Source of the DNA: Protopterus annectens
Taxonomy: Eukaryota; Chordata; Ceratodontiformes; Protopteridae
Direction: 5' to 3'
Assembly: GCF_019279795.1 (NCBI RefSeq)
Contig: NC_056743.1
Span: 930,412,499-930,476,498, forward strand
DNA: 64,000 bases
Shown: one piece after another, positions 22,955-33,840 of the stretch
How positions within the stretch are numbered: the first letter of the stretch is position 1
Layout: each line of letters opens with the position of its first letter
The notes under the pieces: model-generated
Seen by the model: only the letters and a program-made list of their open reading frames with translations
Database searches by the model: none
What the model was told of the DNA's origin: nothing
Made by a program: the position numbers and the translations under genes

Positions 22955-23135
22955 AAGAAAGACTGAAGAAAATGGTATCGGATGCATCTTTTATACCCCT
23001 GGCGCACTGACGTCAGGGAAGAAGCGACAGCAACTGACACCGGACCAAGACTTTGGAACTCTGGCAGACTACGGGACCGCCTGACGGCAGGATAACCCTA
23101 GTGTAATGACTGCAGCAGTGTAACACGATGAACAT
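22955..23135. repeat. DIRS D right ITR (5' end)
   Basis: Mirror of the left ITR. It contains the minus-strand TATA box (TTTATACCCC at about 23001) and ends GATGAACAT at 23135. The leader 22850-22955 contains AGTTTCCCCAACGGGGTACT, which is conserved at the same place in E (40067) and F (46203). Confidence 0.9.
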
Positions 23136-24126
23136 CCATTAGATCTAAGGACAGGGTAGGATCTGAAGCTGGCCGAACAGCAGTAGGATCTGAAAGTCTC
23201 CTCTGCTTCAATAGTGGCTCACAGGAGGAAGGAGGAGACTGAATGTCTCAAGGCTCCAAGATCGCCTGTTTGGTGGGTGTTTGAGCCCCGGCAGGCAACA
23301 ATCCTCTACGTATCAACTTACCCCTTCGGAACAAGAGGGCTCTCAAATTAAAGGTGCTACAGATGGTAAAAGGAATGCCCAAATGGGCAGCTCACAAACA
23401 GTATACGCACTTCTTGTGGGCATCAGAGTTTGGTATCTTATGCCCACAAAAGTGCACTTTTTGAACCCAGTGGGTTTTTCTGGCTTGTCCAACATTCCTA
23501 AGTGATATAGAATAACAACAATAAAGGTCTAGTTATAAATTCACACCAAACAGCAGTATAAACCTTTAAAATGGCAAATTTTAAAGTGGCTATCAATAAA
23601 CGCTAAACTCTGTAAGAAGACTGTCTTGACAAAAAATAAAACACACATACATGCATGGACAGGGAACTGCAACTAGGAATGCACTTGTCCCTGTTGCCAG
23701 TGAAAACTAAGCTCAAAGTGTATCTGCAAAATTTTTAAAACTCCCAGGTTCCATCAACAATTACTAAACTCTATGTATAGCAACTAAAAACCTAATAAAC
23801 AACAACTAACTGGTATGAGCACACTGTAATAAACTACAAAGTCCCTGAAAAAGGAGGAGAAAAAGGTTAACTTTATCAAAAAAGAATTACAAAAAAATTC
23901 ACCAAAAAGTGAAAAAGGCACTTATGTTTATATTCTCTAATGACAGGTTTGATCTTCCATCTGACTAGAATGGTGGCAAATGAGATCAGAGGAGATGGAG
24001 ATCCCTAGGGGGTTATGGGTAAAGGGAAGAGCATTAGGGATGGATCAGAAGTCTTGAATAATGCAGCAGATTTGGATCAGAGGATCAGATCTGAGACCCA
24101 GTGGTGAGAAAGAATAAAAAGGACAT
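23136..24126 (-). mobile_element. DIRS C 5' part: gag N-terminus, leader and ITR-like end
   Basis: Minus-strand shifted frames give KKCTF, CVYC and FGHSF pieces of a zinc ribbon at about 23480-23380, upstream of a broken Ser/Leu-rich gag region down to the D insertion. Bases 23520-23940 are an AT-rich leader without features. 23940-24126 resembles ITR A (GATCAGA..GGTTATGGGTAA) and ends GGACAT|C. Confidence 0.5.
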
Positions 24127-24384
24127 CAGATTTTACAGATTTCTTGCCTCTCTCCAAAAAAGGAGGCTTTACTATAAAAGCAACTATACTAGGTTGGAAA
24201 ATTTGAATGTTAATGTGCAAGGAGAAAGAGGGACAGGGACAAAAGAAGCTGTACCCTTGCCAAGGATTTTCTCCAGAAGGGGGCAGTAAAACACCACCAT
24301 GATCAGGGAGGTGGAGGGAGGGTTGTAGTACTACAGGTGTGATCTATTCAAACATCTACGGTTATGGCAAGTTTTGTTACACAA
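24127..24384 (-). mobile_element. DIRS spacer and half-ICR fragment (X2)
   Basis: About 88 percent similar by eye to 15308-15568 (GGACAGGGACAAAAGAAGCT, CACCACCATGATCAGGGAGG, CATCTACGGTTATGGCAAG). It is the spacer plus first half of an ICR and ends TTACACAA, exactly where DIRS M begins AGTACAG. Its own left ITR is missing. Confidence 0.55.
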
Positions 24385-25255
24385 AGTACAGCTGCATAAT
24401 TCCTACTTACCTGCAACAGTAGATGTTTGAATTTCACACTGCCTCCAATGCATATGGGTTCTGTGCCTACACAAACCTAGACTGGCAGTTTTCCAAAGCA
24501 CAGAATTTCCTCCTCTAAATCCCTGTGATAGGTGATCAGCGAAGCCCCTCCCATCACAAAGAGCCTACCCCTGTCTCAGAAAGTCAGTTGTTCAGGCTTT
24601 TAGGGCTAAGTAGGAAGAACCAAGAAAGACCAGAATAAATAATTACCTGAAACCAACCAATCTGCAAAAAACACCAACACAAATAACCAAAGCCAACAGA
24701 CAACACAAATAGGTTGGATATCATCATCAACTACATAGAAAATAAGTGGGTTGGTGGCTGGGTGCTGTCACTGCAATATTCAAACACTGACTGTTACAGG
24801 TGAATAGGACTTACACAACTGTACTATGTACATCACTCTCACTGGCTCAGTGGTATATAGATAGATTGCCAAAGCTTAACTTAACAAGGAGGAGGAAGGA
24901 TAAAGATCCAAAAGACCTGGAGGATTGTCCTCATATAGCCTGTTCTGGAACTTAAGAATCCAGTTTGTAGTATTTTGTAAAAGTATGAACAGAGGACCGG
25001 GTTGCTGCCTCTAGCAAGTCCACTCCTCTCCAGTATGCCACCGTAGAAGATAAGGATTTGATGGGTGGAATGTGCTTTAACCTTGCCTGGAATAGATTTA
25101 CCACGGTGGGAGAAACAAAAACAATAGCAGAGGACAAACAATGAGGAAAATCATTTGCTTGGAAGTAAGTTTGCCCTTCTTTGACCCAGAATAGGAAATA
25201 AACAGCTGTTCAGCTTTCCTGAAGGGCTTAGGTTTTGCCAAGGTAGTACCTGAAC
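24385..25255 (-). mobile_element. DIRS fragment M (left ITR, ICR, recombinase C-terminus)
   Basis: Left end AGTACAGCTGCATAATTC at 24385, ITR to about 24610, spacer, then an ICR at 24775-24850 (TTACACAACTGTAC|TATGTACATC). Recombinase remnants at 24881-25250 include CFSHRGKSIP, a broken His-Ser-Thr region, EAATRSSVHTFTKYYKLDS (Tyr nucleophile kept) and KPFRKAEQLFISYSGSKKGK. The element is cut off near 25255; gag, RT and the right end are missing. Confidence 0.65.
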
Positions 25256-25570
25256 GTACAAGCAAGCTTGGAAAAGATTTGTTTGCCCTGTACATCACAT
25301 TTGTGCTCCCCGCACAGAATGAAGAGCATGAAAGGGACATACGGACACAACTACCCAAAATTAAATTGCCCCAAAAGAGAACAATCGTCACAGGACAATG
25401 GAGTCCATGCACATCCAAAAGGAAAAAATGCAAAAACAAACAATACTTGTTGGAAGGAAGGAGCAAATACTGCAACAGTGAAGAGGACATCTACTGCTAA
25501 TGCAATATGTCACACAACTGCACTATGTCCTTCTATATCACTGTTGCAGTATCCTTTAAAAAGGGAAGAG
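25256..25570 (-). mobile_element. DIRS fragment Q (spacer and ICR)
   Basis: Bases 25470-25570 read GCAACAGTGAAGAGGACATC, then CACACAACTGCACT|ATGTCC, then CACTGTTGCAGTATCC. This is the ICR layout of the G lineage. Upstream bases may still hold decayed recombinase sequence of M. No ORF. Confidence 0.45.
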
Positions 25571-25711
25571 TAAAAAAGCTCAATACTTCCAAGATGGCTG
25601 CAGACTGAGTAAAAGCTTAACTCTAGCTATCCTAGTGTTAAAACAGAAATTCAACAGGGAAGGCCAGCAGATGTTTGTGTTTATGGGTACATTTTGGTAA
25701 ATAGCTTGTAA

Positions 25712-27490
25712 GTGCACCGCCTGGATACCAGGAAAAAAGAAATACAGGCCACCTGGAAAAAATCAGCTACAAAAAACGAAGAAGAAACATTGATTAGGGA
25801 ATGTTTTGCAGCTGTTCAGCAAAATGCAATCCAACCTCCAGACATGACTTCCAGTAACCTACAGGAAGATACAAAACAGCTGCACACAGCTGTGGTTAAA
25901 ATAAATGAAACACTGGTAGAGTATATCAACACTAACAACAAAAGGCTGGAAAAAATGGAAGAAGCTTTAAATAGATATTCAGATGAGGTGATGTTTATAG
26001 ATGACATTGCAATATGTAGTGAGAGTAGGAAACAGGTTGAGGAGACTCTGGAGAGATGGAGATATGCTCTAGAGAGGAGAGGAATGAAGATCAGCAGGAT
26101 TAGACAGAATATGTGTGTGTGAATGAGAGGGAAGATAGAGGAATGGTGAGGATGCAGGGAGTAGAGTTGGCGAAGGTAAATGACTTTAAATACTTGGGAT
26201 CAACAGTTCAGAGTAATGGCGAGTGTGGAAGAGAGTACAGGCAGGGTGGAGTGGGTGGAGAAGAGTGTCAGGAGTGATTTGTGACAGACTAGTACCAGTA
26301 AGAGTGAAAGGGAAGGTCTACAAAAAGGGTAGTGAGACCAGCTATGTTATATGGGTTGGAGAAAGTGGCATTGACAAAAAGGCAGGAGTCAGAGCTGGAC
26401 GTGGCAGAATTAAAGATGTTAAGATTTGCACTGGGTGTGACGAGGGTAGACAGGATTAGGAATAAGTATATTAGAGGGTCAGCCCAGGTTGGACTGTTTG
26501 GAGACAAAGCCAGAGAGACGAGATTGCGTTGGTTTGGACATGTGCTGAGAAGGGATGCTGGGTATATTGGGAAAAGGATGCTAAGGATGAAGCTACCAGG
26601 TAAGAGGAAAAGAAGAAGGCCTAAGATATGGTTTATGGATGTGGTGAGCGTGGACATGCAGGTGGTTGGTGTGACAGAGCAAGATGCAGAGGACTAGAAG
26701 AAATGGAAACAGATGATCTGCTGTGGCGACCGGTAATGGGAACAGCCAAAAGAAAAAAAAGATAAGGTGATAAAGCTGCAAAAATCTGAGGCTGAAATGA
26801 AGAAAAGGCTGGCTGAATGTGATACTGCCCAGGAAGACATGTTTCAAAAAATAAAAAAATTAAAGGACAGATCACATAGGGAAAATGTGAGATTTTCAGC
26901 TATACCAGAAAAGCTAGAAGGAACACACTGCATTAATTTTATAAAAGCACAAATAAGCAACTGGACTGGTGTTCCACAGCAGTTGTTGTTAGTTGAAAGG
27001 GCACACTGTGTGTTTGCTCCAAACCTGGCTGTGAGAAAGCAACCTAGACCTTTAATACTAAAGATACAATCCTACCAGAAGTTAATGATTCTGCTAAAAC
27101 TGTGGCAGAAGGACAGAATACTAAAAGTGGGAGGCAGCAGTGTGTTTGTAGAGTGTGGAAAATGATTACTCATTGTACTCCAGGCAGAAGAGGAGTAAAT
27201 TCATTCCACTATTCAGGGAATGTTGAGACACAGGTGTGAGATTCGAAATGCAGGTATTCTTCCCTGGAGGAACAAAATCATTTTTGGATGAAGTACATGC
27301 TAAGGAGGAAATACAAAAGTTTGTCCAGCAAAAGTGAGCTGTGAAACAGGAGATTCTGCTTCTTGTTCTTCTGGTAAAAAAGACCAGAGAGAACATGTAC
27401 CTCTGAAACCTTTTCCACTGTTTCAACAGAAAATGTTGGAGAGAAGGAAGGAAGGAAGTACAAGACATGAAAAGATTTGAGAGCATGTTG
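25712..27490 (+). pseudogene. L1-like ORF1 (coiled coil plus RNA-binding), split by RTE
   Basis: ORF1 proteins of L1-type LINEs form trimers on element RNA. The first part has a heptad-rich stretch (KINETLVEYINTNNKRLEKM, EEALNRYSDEV). After the RTE it continues VIKLQKSEAEMKKRLAECD and then the RRM-type core SHRENVRFSAIPEKLEG, VERAHCVFAPN, KQPRPLILKI. The C-terminal part beyond the stop at 27163 (27166-27490) is frame-broken. The reading frame is continuous across the RTE if one copy of the 11-base duplication is removed. Confidence 0.75.
25993..26760 (+). mobile_element. RTE-like LINE 3' end inserted in L1 ORF1
   Basis: 5'-truncated RTE-type RT: MFIDDIAICSESRKQVEET (motif C, usually FADDI), [78 protein letters not shown]. 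It ends with GCTGTGGCGACCGG and an A-rich tail. The flanking duplication is GATGAGGTGAT (25982-25992) and GATAAGGTGAT (26761-26771), with one difference. Several frame breaks near 26120 and 26330. Confidence 0.85.
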
Positions 27491-28799
27491 GGAATGAAGC
27501 GTTGACAGAATTTGGGAGATGGAAAGGAACAATAATAAAACCAGTAACAATGTGGGATTACAGTGCAAAAATGACATTTGTGAAATATGACAGAACAAGA
27601 AAAGCTGGAAATATCAGACTTTTTCAGAATCTGTTGGACTTGCGGGGACTCAAGTATATGCCCTACTTCAGGTCATTAATTTCGGTAAAATGCATTGGGG
27701 AGTGGAACAGAGAGGGTAAAGTTAACTGTAAGTAAAGAAAACTTATTTTTTCTTAATAGTACTATTTTTGTTGTGTACATTTTTCTTTGCATGCTATAAA
27801 ATTTTCTCAGTTATTTTTTTTTAAGTGCAATAGGAATTGTAAATAGGTGCTGCTGTTTTTTTTTTTCCTTTCTTTCTCCCTTCCCTCATTTTTTCTTGTG
27901 CAGTTTTAAGAAATGTAGGCACTGCAATGTAAAAAAAAAAAAAAAAAAAAGCCTTGTTAAAAGAGCATGACAAAAGAAAAATGAATGTGCTTTTTCTCAT
28001 TCTTGCATGGGGGAATGACTTAAGGACCTTTGACTGATTTAGTAACAAGTTTTAAGAAAAAACAAGTAAATTAAAAAGAATACTAAATATTCAAGGACTT
28101 TTTTTCTAGCAAAAGAATGTATACTTAGTAGCAATTATGTACCTGGTCCTCACGTCTCCATGGAAACAATATAAGGAGAAACTGACTGCCATTCTCATGT
28201 CTCCATGGAGACAATCTGATAATCAGAAATTGGCTGTATGGTTCCCATGTCTCCATGGAAACAATCTGATCAAGAGAAAATGGTTATAGTCTGATGGAGA
28301 GTGACTGGCTGGGGAAAAAAAAACAAGAGAGAAACCAAGAGATAATGCTCTCTGAAAACATTCAGGGGTTCTCCCAGTTGGAAAAGCTATAAAGATAAGA
28401 CAAAACCTGTTAGCACTTATTAGAAGCATAAGCTGCACCATGTGTCTTAGCATGGATAACCTTTCTTTTAGGTTAATTCAAGTCTGAGAGTGCAGCTGTC
28501 AGTTTTTGACATTTGTTCCTACTAGGAAGGGTAAAACTTCAATATTTGAAGATGTACATACTTTTGTGTTTTATTATTAAATTAATAGGTTTTAAGGGGG
28601 GATTTTTTTTTGAGGACCTTCAATAAAACAGTTTTCTAAGACGTAACACAGACTCAAATGAATACGTCAAGAAACAAATGTATAAAAGTTCAACCTACCA
28701 AACAGTGAATGCATGTTAACACACAGCTGGAACTAGACAGTTAACAAAAAAAGTGTTATACATAAAAGGTGGAAATAATTTTGTAATACAATGATCTTT
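27491..28799. other. Non-coding stretch with a short tandem repeat
   Basis: Between L1-like ORF1 and ORF2. Contains an A run (27932-27951) and, at 28151-28290, three copies of a 45-50 base unit centred on CATGTCTCCATGGAAACAAT. No coding signal; it may include insertions I cannot name. Confidence 0.5.
28151..28290. repeat. Minisatellite, about three units of 45-50 bases
   Basis: Units start at 28151 (CACGTCTCCATGGAAACAAT), 28196 (CATGTCTCCATGGAGACAAT) and 28246 (CATGTCTCCATGGAAACAAT). The core contains the CTCCATGGAG palindrome. Unit ends diverge. Confidence 0.8.
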
Positions 28800-29342
28800 T
28801 CTGTAATGTCTTGAAATGACAATGGTCTCACAGATAAATACAAAAAAGAAAGAATAGTGAACTATATTAAAAAAGAGGAGTACATATTAATTGCAAGAGA
28901 AGCTCCAATAGTGGCAGAAGAGTGATAGAAGAGGAAAAAAGACAAACAATGGCAGATTTGTAGTGCTAAGGGGCTACTGGCAAGGGAGGAGGATTACACT
29001 GGCATGCATTTACATTCCAATAAATAAACAACACTGTCTAAAACCAAAGAAGGGCACGCAGTAGTGAACTTCAATACAAATTTAAAACTGTTTAAGTGCT
29101 TTTGCCCTAAGCTGGTCTTTAGAATTAAACACAATAATCACTTCCATTAAAAACCAAATACATAAAAATGTGAACCAATAAAAACACTTCATCAACAGAC
29201 CTAATTGAAATTAATTACAAGGACTTCTTTCAAAGATGAAGTCCCTAGTCATAAACAAATGAAAAAGACAATACCTATGTATATAAAAACTCCCTAAAAG
29301 ACAGACCTATGAATACAAATTACTTTTTATTTACATTTATCA

Positions 29343-29562
29343 TAGGTTCAAAGGTTCATAGGTGTGTACTAGGCTAATGGCCCTGGAGCCTTTACAAGCC
29401 TAGCACATGGGAGTACCCTGGCATCATGCCACCCGACTTTAGTTCCTAGTGACGCTGTCGAGTAGTGACACTGGAGTGATCCCCAGAGTGAATTTTCTTT
29501 TTCCCATCCACTCATCAAGATTTCTCTTGAAGAGGGCCAGTGAGGTGCTCTCCTTGACATAT
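29343..29562 (-). mobile_element. CR1-like LINE 3' tail (copy J)
   Basis: Matches the 3' end of copy H (60388-60620): CCCATCCACTCATCAAGATT, TCTCTTGAAGAG, and the terminal 8-base repeats AGGTTCAA/AGGTTCAT (minus strand ATGAACCT). An 8-base tail repeat is typical of CR1-clade LINEs. Bases 29046-29342 are AT-rich and unidentified. Confidence 0.75.
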
Positions 29563-29950
29563 CATCATCAACCCCCCCTTTTCCCATTTGTTTCTACACA
29601 TGGGGTCAGGGTATCGTGCTGTCGCCAACTCTATCAATTCAGTGCCACACTCCTGCCGTCTTCAAAACTCATGCCTGACTGTCACAGATCTTTCACACAA
29701 TCCATCCACCTCTTTGCTGGACGTCCTCGCTTCCTCTTACCTTCTTCCTGTCTGTCCCATATCTTCCTCACCAGATTGTCTTCTGCTTTTCTACACATGT
29801 GCCCAAACCACTGTAATCTCTTCTCTTTGACCTTTTCTGCAACTGGAGCTACTTCGTCTGCTGGATACACAGGATGTCCAGCCTCCTCCGTATCATCATG
29901 TCATCCGCTTCCAAGCTGCATCCTGTCAGTGAACTTACATTAAGCGTAGT
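29563..29950 (-). mobile_element. RTE-like LINE 3' end
   Basis: Minus-strand RT C-terminus: [49 protein letters not shown] (29870-29682), with a further frame to about 29580 and a TGATGATGAT tail at 29563-29573. It is a different RTE family from 25993-26760 (no GTGGCGACC tail). It abuts the CR1 tail J. Confidence 0.75.
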
Positions 29951-30449
29951 AGTTTTCAGTTAGTGTTTGGCAGATTCATTGGTTTTATGTCCAGGTTTCG
30001 CTCAACAGAGCTATCCCAGGTAACCCAGGCTGGGCAACTAGACACTGGCCAGCCAGTAGCTTATTGACCTGGGGTTGCTGGGTTTTATGGCAAGAACACA
30101 ATGGCCAATAGGGGCACATATACCCCTCCAAACATTAACACGGGTCCTTGGCGTGGGTCACAGTAGGCCAGGTCCTCAACCCATTTATCACCAAGTTACT
30201 AACCATAATCACTTTTGGTGACGTTAGTCAACATGACCGAATCACCTAGAGCCACATTTTACACCGTTGAGTGACTAGCCCTGACATGGTGCACATTCTG
30301 TGATCTATGTTCTCCTATCTTGAGGATTCTGCGCACCACAGCAGATGCCCAAAGCGGTTGGTCTGTACAACTCTTTCCCCATAGGGCACCATGTAGAGCC
30401 TGTGCTGCTGCCCACAACTCCATTCATTGCTGAGTTTAAGATGGAAAAG
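29951..30449. other. Unidentified sequence
   Basis: No motif recognised on either strand. It ends at the left terminus of DIRS G. Confidence 0.5.
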
Positions 30450-30900
30450 AATAGTTGTGTAAAATCTTACCATAACCATAGATGTCCTTCTCTTCCATGT
30501 TGCAGTATTCTAGGTGTGGGATTTCCTGCCCTCAGGCAACTCGTATGTCGGTTTCTATGCAAAAGCTTCATCTTGGCTGCTGTAGTGTGCGTGGGACGTC
30601 AAACATAGGGCCATAAACCAGGGGCCTTAAATGTGATGTCTGCATGCACAATCTTCAGAACTTGAAGGCCAGCTGGCAGAGAATAAAGCCCAGCAGGAGG
30701 TATGCCAGTTGTTTACAGGAGCGTGACTTGGAGACCTACTGAAATGCAGGTATTACAGGAAAGGTATAAGACTTGAGGGGACTGGAGGGTGGGAAGGAAT
30801 ACTGCAACATGGAAGAGAAGGACATCTATGGTTATGGTAAGATTTTACACAACTATTTTAAATCCTCCTATTCCTATGTTGCAGTATTCTAGGTGTGGGA
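30450..30900. repeat. DIRS G left ITR, spacer and ICR
   Basis: The left end ATAGTTGTGTAAAATCTTAC is repeated in complement at 30830-30855. The second ICR half, CCTATGTTGCAGTATTCTAG, is followed by GTGTGGGA; the same bases occur in the left ITR at 30501-30520 and inverted in the right ITR at 47165-47190. Confidence 0.83.
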
Positions 30901-30912
30901 GCATACCACAGC

Positions 30913-31990
30913 TTAAGAGGATGATGGGTTGGAGGTAGATGCAGAGTTGTACAAGACCCTGCAGGATTGTCCTGGCAAATCCTGTCCTAGGCTCTGGAAA
31001 CGTGGTCCAATTTGTAATCCTTGGTAAAGGTGTGGATAGTAGCCCAGGTGGGTGCTTCCAAAATGGATGCTGTGTCTAGGCCTTTCATGAAGGCCCTTGA
31101 GGTGGCCACAGCTCTGGTGGAATAGGCCTTGATTCCTCTTGGGGGTTCCTTTCCATGGTGAGAGTAGCAGAAACAAATAGCTTTCCTGATGCAGCATGCA
31201 ATGGTTTGCTTAGAGACTGCCTTGCCCAGGGCTTGGGGTGGAAGGAGACAAAAACATGGCTAGTCTTTCTGATGTCCTTGGTCTTGTCGAGGTAAAATCT
31301 AAGTTGTCTGTGCACATCCAGGGAGTGCAGTATCCTCTCCCCTTCATTAGTGGGTGAGGGAAAAAAGGTGGGCAGATGAATGGATTAGTTAGAGAGCTCA
31401 CGGACCACTTTAGGCATAAAAGAGGGGTTGGTTCACAAGGACACCCTGTCTTTGTGGAAGACTGTGTAGGGGGGACAGGCCCCATTAAAGCCTGCAATTC
31501 AGACACTCTTCTGGCTGAAGTGATAGCCACCAGCAGGACCGTCTTCCATGTACACATCTGCAAGGAGGAAGGCTTGACAGGTTCAAAGGGATGTTAGGTT
31601 AATTTTTCTAAGATGTAGTTAAGGTCCTAAGGCAGAGGGATAGGTTTCCTAGGGGGTCTCGTATGCAAGACCCCTTTAAGGAAGAGCTTTACGTCGGGCC
31701 TGGCCAGCAAAGGGGGTTCCAGTGGAAGGCAGGCTGAAATGGCCGAGAGGTCTACTTTTGCAGAAGAATAAGAAAGGTCACTTTTTATCAATTGACACAA
31801 TTAGTTTAGAACCAGGGGAACCTCAGAGGAGCTAGGGTCCCTCCCATTTTGTAGACACCATTTTGCAAATCTTTCCCATTTAGCTGGGTAAGATTTTCTG
31901 GTGGTAGGTTTCCTTGCATCCCTTATGACTGAAAGCATGTTCTTTGTGTAGTGGTGTCTGAAAAGGATCAAAAGTTTATCACCCACAGAG
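30913..31990 (-). pseudogene. DIRS G tyrosine recombinase
   Basis: Fragments in order from 31990: ARKPTTRKSYPAKWERFAKW (core-binding), WKTVLLVAITSARRVSELQA (catalytic Arg), MHRQLRFYLDKTKDIRKTSH, then a decayed His-x-x-Arg and Tyr region (30913-31130, ATSRAFMK and IHTFTKDYKLD in shifted frames). At least five breaks. Normal DIRS position next to the ICR. Confidence 0.8.
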
Positions 31991-32139
31991 TCAGAGACAA
32001 CATCAGTACCTGTGGGTGTGGAAGAGTTCCTTTATCTTGTGACAATAGGTCCACCCTGTAGGGTAATGAAGTAATTGCCATTGGTTAGATTGTGAAGTAG
32101 GGGGAACCAGTGCTGCCTTGGCCAATAAGGAGTCAATAA

Positions 32140-33840
32140 TAAGATTTTTGGTTTATCCTTCTGAATTTTCAGGAGGACTTACTGAATCAGTGGGAATGGG
32201 GGGAAGGCATAAAAGAACTTCACCTCCCAAGAGATCCTGAAAGCGTCCACACTTCTTGCTAGAGGGGAGCAGTTTTTTGAGCTGAAAGTCTGCAGTTGCC
32301 TGTTCTGGGGGGAGGCAAACAGGTCTATTTGTGGAGCACCCCACCGGTCTATGTCTAAGACCACCTCCCTGTTCAGCATCCATTTGTGCTGAGGCGAGGA
32401 GGTCCTGCTCAAGAGATCTGCTTGGTGGTTGCCCTGTGAGGGGATGTAGACCGCCTGCAGCACTAAGTTGAGCCAGGAGGCCAAGTCCCATATCAGCAGG
32501 GATAGACTGCACAGCTGATAGGCCTTTGTTCCTCCCTGCTTATTGAGGTACCACATCACCATGATGTTGTCGGTGACAATTTGGGGGACCCCTGGAACCA
32601 GAAGGGAGGAGAAGGTCTGAAGAGCTAAGGGAACTCCTGACATTTCCCTGATGTTGATGTGTTTGGCCTGAAGAGAGGGATGCCATTTTTGTTGAATCTT
32701 TTAAGAGGCCAGAGTTGCTCCCCAACCTGAATCTGAGGCATCTGTATGCATAACTTGGGTTGGGGTGGGGAGCTGTAATGGGAGCCCTGGGTTCAATTGC
32801 ACTTCCTGAATCCACCAGTTGATTTCTGTTTTCATACAGGGAAGGAGGGGGATGGCCTGCTCTAGGGGATGTAGGTGCTAGGACCAGGTGTCCTTCAGGA
32901 ACCACTGCAGCTTGCGCATGTGCATTCTTGCCAGTGGCAGCATGGGGATGGTTGCTGCCATTAGACCCAGGAGATGAGAAAATGCCTTGCCGTCACCTTT
33001 TGGGATAGTGGGAAGTTAAAGACATAAACTTGTCCTGAGGTAGAAAGGCCTTCATTGAGTCTGTTCTGATCCTGCAGCCGAGGAAAATCTTGTCTTGGCT
33101 TGGGATCAGAGAGGATTTGGGGAGGTTGAGGGCAACTTCTAGGTTCTACAGAAGGGACATAGTGAAATGTAGATGCTTTAATAGAGCATCCGTGGACTCT
33201 GCCAGAATCAGGATGTCATGCAGATAAGGGTAGATCTGTATCCCCTGGATTATGCAGAAGGCAATGGCTGGGACTAGGCACTTTGTAAAGACCCAAGGGG
33301 CCGTGGATAAACAAAAAGGCAAGGCAGTACATTGGAAATGAGAGGAAGGGCCTGAGAAATGCAGGAATTGTCTGTGGGAACTCCTGATGGGTATGTGCAG
33401 GTAGGCTTCCTTTAGGTCTAGGGTGACCATGAAGGCCTTGGCTGGAATGAGAGGCAGCAGTTTGGGGAGAGGGAGCATTTTGAAAGAGGGTACCTGAAGA
33501 TGCAGGTTTAGAAAGGACAGATCTAAGATGTGTCTCCAGGGGCCATCTTTTTTGGGAACCAGGAAGAGATGGGAGTAAAACCCTTTTCCTTCCTGTCCTG
33601 GAGGAACAGGTTCTATGGTGCCTTGCTTTAGAAGATCTGCCAGAGCTTGTGTCATGAGATGAGCCTGGTTTATGGGGAGGGAAGGGATGCCTCTTCTGGT
33701 TGGCTTCTCTCTCCAGGATAAGAAGTATCCTTTTTGGATTATGTTTAAGACCCATTGGTCTGAAATGATGGATTGCCAAAGGGGGAGACAGTGGGAAATG
33801 TGGGCTGAAACGGGGAGGTGGGCAAGGTAGTCACACATTA
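32140..33840 (-). pseudogene. DIRS G reverse transcriptase-RNase H-MT region
   Basis: The RT piece 33146-33838 is well preserved: HISHCLPLWQSIISDQWVLN, SFLNLHLQVPSFKMLPLPKL, VTLDLKEAYLHIPIRSSH (motif A intact), CTALPFCLSTAPWVFTKCL. The active-site box reads IYPYLHDILILAE, where the first Asp of the pair has become His. RNase H and MT follow (32905-32179): IVTDNIMVMWYLNKQGG, NHQADLLSR, APQIDLFASPQN. Confidence 0.85.

Larger units (their letters stand above)
17590..23135 (-). mobile_element. DIRS copy D (complete, decayed)
   Basis: Element of 5,546 bases nested in DIRS C. Left end AGTACAGTTTTATACC, right end ...CGATGAACAT. Its ICR (17980-18075) reads AAAACTGTACT|ATGTTCATCG, the two ends joined as in a circle, which fixes the boundaries. 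Minus-strand order: 5' ITR, gag, RT-RNase H-MT, recombinase, ICR, 3' ITR. Left flank GCCGAAA, right flank CCATTAG. It is a different lineage from A/B and is close to E and F. Confidence 0.92.
15569..24126 (-). mobile_element. DIRS copy C (internally deleted; holds DIRS D)
   Basis: A DIRS copy of the A/B type by its gag. The left terminus (15569-15640, AGTACC... then CATATGGGTTCTGTGCC) is joined directly to gag at about 15630; RT, RNase H, recombinase and ICR are absent. Gag runs to 17589, is interrupted by D (17590-23135), and resumes at 23136 with the zinc ribbon, leader (23520-23940) and an ITR-like end up to about 24126 (GGACAT|C). The left-end sequence resembles M rather than A/B, so the copy may be a recombinant. 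Confidence 0.6.
25700..29045 (+). mobile_element. L1-like LINE, 5' part (interrupted)
   Basis: Contains a broken ORF1 (25712-25992 and 26761-27490) and, after 1.3 kb of low-information sequence, an ORF2 endonuclease start (28800-29040: WNDNGLTDKYKKERIVNYIK, ITLACIYIPIN). It is truncated at about 29045, so RT is absent. An RTE fragment sits in ORF1. It may be the same family as the L1-like RT at 53.1-56.3 kb, but the two share no overlapping region to compare. Confidence 0.65.

Noticed and set aside
28151-28290. CRISPR-like array
   Set aside because: Only three diverged units of 45-50 bases with no constant repeat and unique spacers, in vertebrate-type DNA.
29100-29300. Fourth hammerhead-like PLE end (minus-strand GATGAAGTG ... 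GCAAAAGCACTT)
   Set aside because: Spacing between the boxes is far too long and the core is not CTGANGA...GAAA.
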